Made by a program: the position numbers and the translations under genes
Assembly (NCBI GenBank): GCA_934541205.1
Contig: CAKTDK010000085.1
Span: 1 to 7,665 of the forward strand
Length of the DNA: 7,665 nt
Direction of reading: 5' to 3'
DNA from: an uncultured Eubacteriales bacterium
GTDB lineage: Bacteria; Bacillota; Clostridia; Oscillospirales; RGIG7773
In this document: piece by piece, positions 5,213 to 7,665 of the stretch
How positions within the stretch are numbered: the stretch's first letter is position 1
Layout: each line of letters begins with the position of its first letter
The notes under the pieces: model-generated
Seen by the model: the letters and a program-made list of their open reading frames with translations, nothing else
Told to the model about the DNA's origin: nothing
The model's database searches: none

Positions 5213-7559
5213 AAATAAATACAGAGTTCATGAACTTGCAAAGGATCTAAATTTAAAAAGCAAGGATGTTATGAACAAAATTGCTGAAAAATTTGAAATG
5301 CCTAAAAATCATATGCAGATTTTAACTTCAGATGAGTTGGATTTTTTATTTGATTTTTATACAAAAGAGAATAAGGTTGAATCTTTTGACGAATATATAA
5401 AAGAAGGGTTTGAAAATTCTTCAAAAGAAAAAGAAGAACCGAAGGAAAAAACAGAAAAATCTTCTAAATCAAAAAATCAAAAAACAGAGAAGAAAGTATC
5501 TGAAATCAAAAAAAATTCTGAAGATAAGACTTCTTCAGATAAAAAAGATGATACAAAGGTAAATGTTTCGGAGGAAAAAGCTAAAGAAAAACCGGGAGTA
5601 AGATATATTGATACCAAGGAACGCAATGTAGACCTTGGAAAATATGATGAAAAGCTTGAAGAGCTTGCTCCGGAAAGAGCAAAAAAAATGTCTGCAAATG
5701 CTAATTTAAAGCAGAAAATAAAAAAAGGCAATAAAAACGATAGGTTTAACAAAAAGAACAACGAGGCGGAAAAACTAAAAAAACTTCAGCTTGAAAAAGC
5801 AAAAATCAAACATCAGCTTAAAGTAAAAATACCGGATGAAATATCTGTTACAGAGCTTGCAAAAATGCTTAAAGTTACAAATGCAGACCTTATTAAAAAG
5901 CTTATGACTCTCGGCGTTATGGCTGCGGCAGGACAGATTATTGATTTTGACACTGCTGCGATTGCTGCTGAAGAATTCGGGGCAAAGGTTGAAAAAGAGG
6001 TTGTTGTTACAATTGAAGAAAAGCTTTTTGACGAAAGTGAAGATAAAGAAGAAAATTTAAAGGAACGTCCTCCTGTAGTTGTTGTTATGGGACACGTTGA
6101 CCATGGAAAAACTTCCCTTCTTGACGCAATAAGAAATACCAGCGTTACTTCATCTGAAGCAGGAGGAATAACTCAGCATATAGGGGCTTATACGGTTAAA
6201 ATCAACGGGAAGGATATTACATTCCTTGATACTCCCGGTCATGCTGCGTTTACTTCCATGAGAGCAAGAGGAGCTCAGGTTACTGATATAGCTATTTTGG
6301 TTGTAGCGGCGGACGACGGAATTATGCCTCAGACTGTTGAAGCTATAAATCATGCTAAAGCTGCTGGGGTTTCTATAATCGTTGCGATAAACAAAATGGA
6401 TAAGGATTCGGCAAATCCCGACAGGGTTAAACAAGCTCTTACCGAATATGAACTTGTTCCCGAAGAATGGGGAGGAGACGTTATCTGTGTTCCCGTTTCA
6501 GCCGTTAAGCATGATAACATTGATACTCTTCTTGAAATGGTACTTTTACAGGCTGAAATGGCAGAGCTTAAGGCAAATCCTGACAGAATGGCAATAGGTA
6601 CTGTAATTGAAGCAAGACTTGATAAAGGAAGAGGTCCTGTTGCAACGGTTCTTGTACAAAACGGAACATTAAATTCATCTGATGTTATAATTGCCGGAAC
6701 TTCTGTAGGCCGTGTCCGTGCAATGACCGATGATAAAGGAAGAAAAGTATCAAAAGCCGGACCTTCTATGCCGGTTGAAATTATAGGTCTTTCCGAAGTT
6801 CCTACAGCAGGGGAAACGTTCCGCGCAGTTGAAAACGAAAAAATGGCAAGAGAGCTTGCTCAGCAAAGACGTGAAAGCGCTAAGGAAGAAATGTTTAAAG
6901 CAAACAGCAAGGTTTCTCTTGACGAATTATTCAATCAGATAAATTCCGGTATAAAAGAACTTAACGTCATTGTTAAAGCCGATGTACAAGGAAGTGTTGA
7001 AGCTGTAAAAACTTCTCTTGAAAAGCTTTCAAACGATGAAGTTAAAGTCAAAGTTATTCACGGCGGCGTGGGAGGAATTACCGAAAGCGATGTAATGCTT
7101 GCCCAGGCTTCAAACGCTATTGTTGTAGGTTTTAATGTTCGCCCTGACAGCGGAGCGCAGCAAAGCGCAAAGGTAAATGAAGTTGACGTAAGACTTTACA
7201 GAATAATTTATGACTGTATTGAAGAAATCGAAGCCGCTATGAAAGGTATGCTTGATCCTACTTATAAAGAAGTAGTGCTTGGTCAGGCGGAAGTTCGAAT
7301 GACGTTTAAAGTTTCCGGGGTGGGAACTATTGCCGGAAGCTATGTAAAATCAGGTAAAATAACAAGAAATGCAAAGGTTAGACTTTTACGTGACAATATA
7401 GTTATTTTTGAGGGAGAAATAGATTCTCTCAAAAGATTTAAAGACGATGCAAAAGAAGTTGCCGAAGGTTTTGAATGCGGTATCGGAATTGCAAACTATA
7501 ATGATGTAAAAGAAGGCGATATAATAGAAGCCTTTATTATGGAAGAAGTTAAAAGCTGA
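5202..7559 (+). CDS. infB: Translation initiation factor IF-2
   Basis: A 785-residue GTPase that brings formyl-methionyl initiator tRNA to the 30S subunit and promotes joining of the 50S subunit. An N-terminal IF2N helical module (about 1-52) is followed by a lysine/glutamate/serine-rich, probably disordered linker (about 55-208) and a second IF2N module (about 213-263). The GTPase domain has all five motifs: G1 GHVDHGKT 297-304, G2 GGIT 321-324, G3 DTPGH 343-347, G4 NKMD 397-400 and G5 SAVK 433-436. A beta-barrel domain II (about 462-545), domain III (about 577-690, with GFNVRPD) and the initiator-tRNA-binding domain IV with ECGI at 758-761 complete it. ATG is supported by GGAGG at 5188-5192, 9 bases upstream. 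It overlaps ylxQ by 11 bases. Linker residues 131-163 look more ordered than their surroundings. Confidence 0.99.
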   Translation: MAIENKYRVHELAKDLNLKSKDVMNKIAEKFEMPKNHMQILTSDELDFLFDFYTKENKVESFDEYIKEGFENSSKEKEEPKEKTEKSSKSKNQKTEKKVSEIKKNSEDKTSSDKKDDTKVNVSEEKAKEKPGVRYIDTKERNVDLGKYDEKLEELAPERAKKMSANANLKQKIKKGNKNDRFNKKNNEAEKLKKLQLEKAKIKHQLKVKIPDEISVTELAKMLKVTNADLIKKLMTLGVMAAAGQIIDFDTAAIAAEEFGAKVEKEVVVTIEEKLFDESEDKEENLKERPPVVVVMGHVDHGKTSLLDAIRNTSVTSSEAGGITQHIGAYTVKINGKDITFLDTPGHAAFTSMRARGAQVTDIAILVVAADDGIMPQTVEAINHAKAAGVSIIVAINKMDKDSANPDRVKQALTEYELVPEEWGGDVICVPVSAVKHDNIDTLLEMVLLQAEMAELKANPDRMAIGTVIEARLDKGRGPVATVLVQNGTLNSSDVIIAGTSVGRVRAMTDDKGRKVSKAGPSMPVEIIGLSEVPTAGETFRAVENEKMARELAQQRRESAKEEMFKANSKVSLDELFNQINSGIKELNVIVKADVQGSVEAVKTSLEKLSNDEVKVKVIHGGVGGITESDVMLAQASNAIVVGFNVRPDSGAQQSAKVNEVDVRLYRIIYDCIEEIEAAMKGMLDPTYKEVVLGQAEVRMTFKVSGVGTIAGSYVKSGKITRNAKVRLLRDNIVIFEGEIDSLKRFKDDAKEVAEGFECGIGIANYNDVKEGDIIEAFIMEEVKS

Positions 7560-7579
7560 CCTTTTTAAAGGAGATAAAT

Positions 7580-7665
7580 ATGCCGAATTTCAGACAGGAC
7601 AGAATAAATGAAGAGGTTTTAAAGGAATTATCTTATATTATCAGAGAATTAAAAGATCCCAGAAT
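7580..7665 (+). CDS. rbfA: Ribosome-binding factor A, 5' end only
   Basis: The first 28 codons of RbfA, a cold-related 30S maturation factor that binds near the 5' end helix of 16S rRNA; the gene runs off the right edge. The visible protein MPNFRQDRINEEVLKEL, continuing to IIRELKDPR, is the characteristic first helix and KDPR turn of the family. AAAGGAG at 7567-7573 lies 6 bases before ATG, and the gap to the infB stop is 20 bases. Its place after infB is the standard Firmicute order and strengthens the call. No terminator or promoter separates it from infB. Confidence 0.96.
   Translation, partial: MPNFRQDRINEEVLKELSYIIRELKDPR

Noticed and set aside
5688..5690. Internal ATG (codon 163 of infB) as a start for a shorter IF2 isoform, as known in E. 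coli and Bacillus
   Set aside because: The upstream GGAAAGAG is only a weak ribosome site in purine-rich sequence that occurs throughout the linker; the sequence alone does not distinguish it from other ATG codons.
5477..5761. Long open frame on the - strand opposite the IF2 linker
   Set aside because: It is the complement of Lys/Glu/Ser-rich codons, giving a Phe/Ser/Leu-rich translation with no ribosome site or family resemblance; a shadow of infB.
6150..6434. Open frame on the - strand opposite the IF2 GTPase domain
   Set aside because: It overlaps the most conserved part of infB, and the translation resembles no protein I recognise; a shadow.

Overview
The window is AT-rich, with strong Shine-Dalgarno sites and every gene on the + strand. 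It reads as the chromosome of a low-GC Firmicute, most likely a member of the Clostridia. The evidence is the gene order rimP-nusA-ylxR-ylxQ-infB-rbfA, a short NusA that ends after its second KH domain (no C-terminal acidic repeats), and a small XRE regulator paired with a short membrane protein. I cannot name a genus from this alone.

Left part (1-2897): four tightly packed genes that look like one transcription unit whose promoter lies upstream of the window. They are the end of a small Cro/CI-type (XRE) DNA-binding protein, a 143-residue protein with four predicted membrane segments, an ABC-transporter ATPase, and a 530-residue membrane partner resembling the putative ABC exporter family. 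Together they suggest a regulated export or envelope module of unknown substrate.

Junction (2898-3021): the permease stop is followed within 10 bases by a promoter with an extended -10 box (TGGTATAAT). About 40 bases further on is a perfect 10-bp hairpin followed by an interrupted T-run. This is the leader of the next operon. Its layout fits the NusA-dependent attenuation described for the equivalent Bacillus subtilis operon. It may also be the only terminator available to the upstream ABC genes.

Right part (3022-7665): the translation/transcription operon. RimP (30S maturation), NusA (elongation, pausing and termination), YlxR/RnpM (RNase P modulator family), YlxQ (L7Ae-like RNA-binding protein), IF2 (initiator tRNA GTPase) and the first 28 codons of RbfA (30S maturation). 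The genes are separated by at most 44 bases, and ylxR/ylxQ and ylxQ/infB overlap, which suggests translational coupling. RimP, NusA and YlxQ start at non-ATG codons (TTG, GTG, GTG).

I see no mobile element, CRISPR array, tRNA or rRNA, and no clearly new biological system. The points most worth a second look are the leader hairpin, a missing glycine in the first KH-domain GXXG motif of NusA, and a conserved-looking island inside the disordered IF2 linker.
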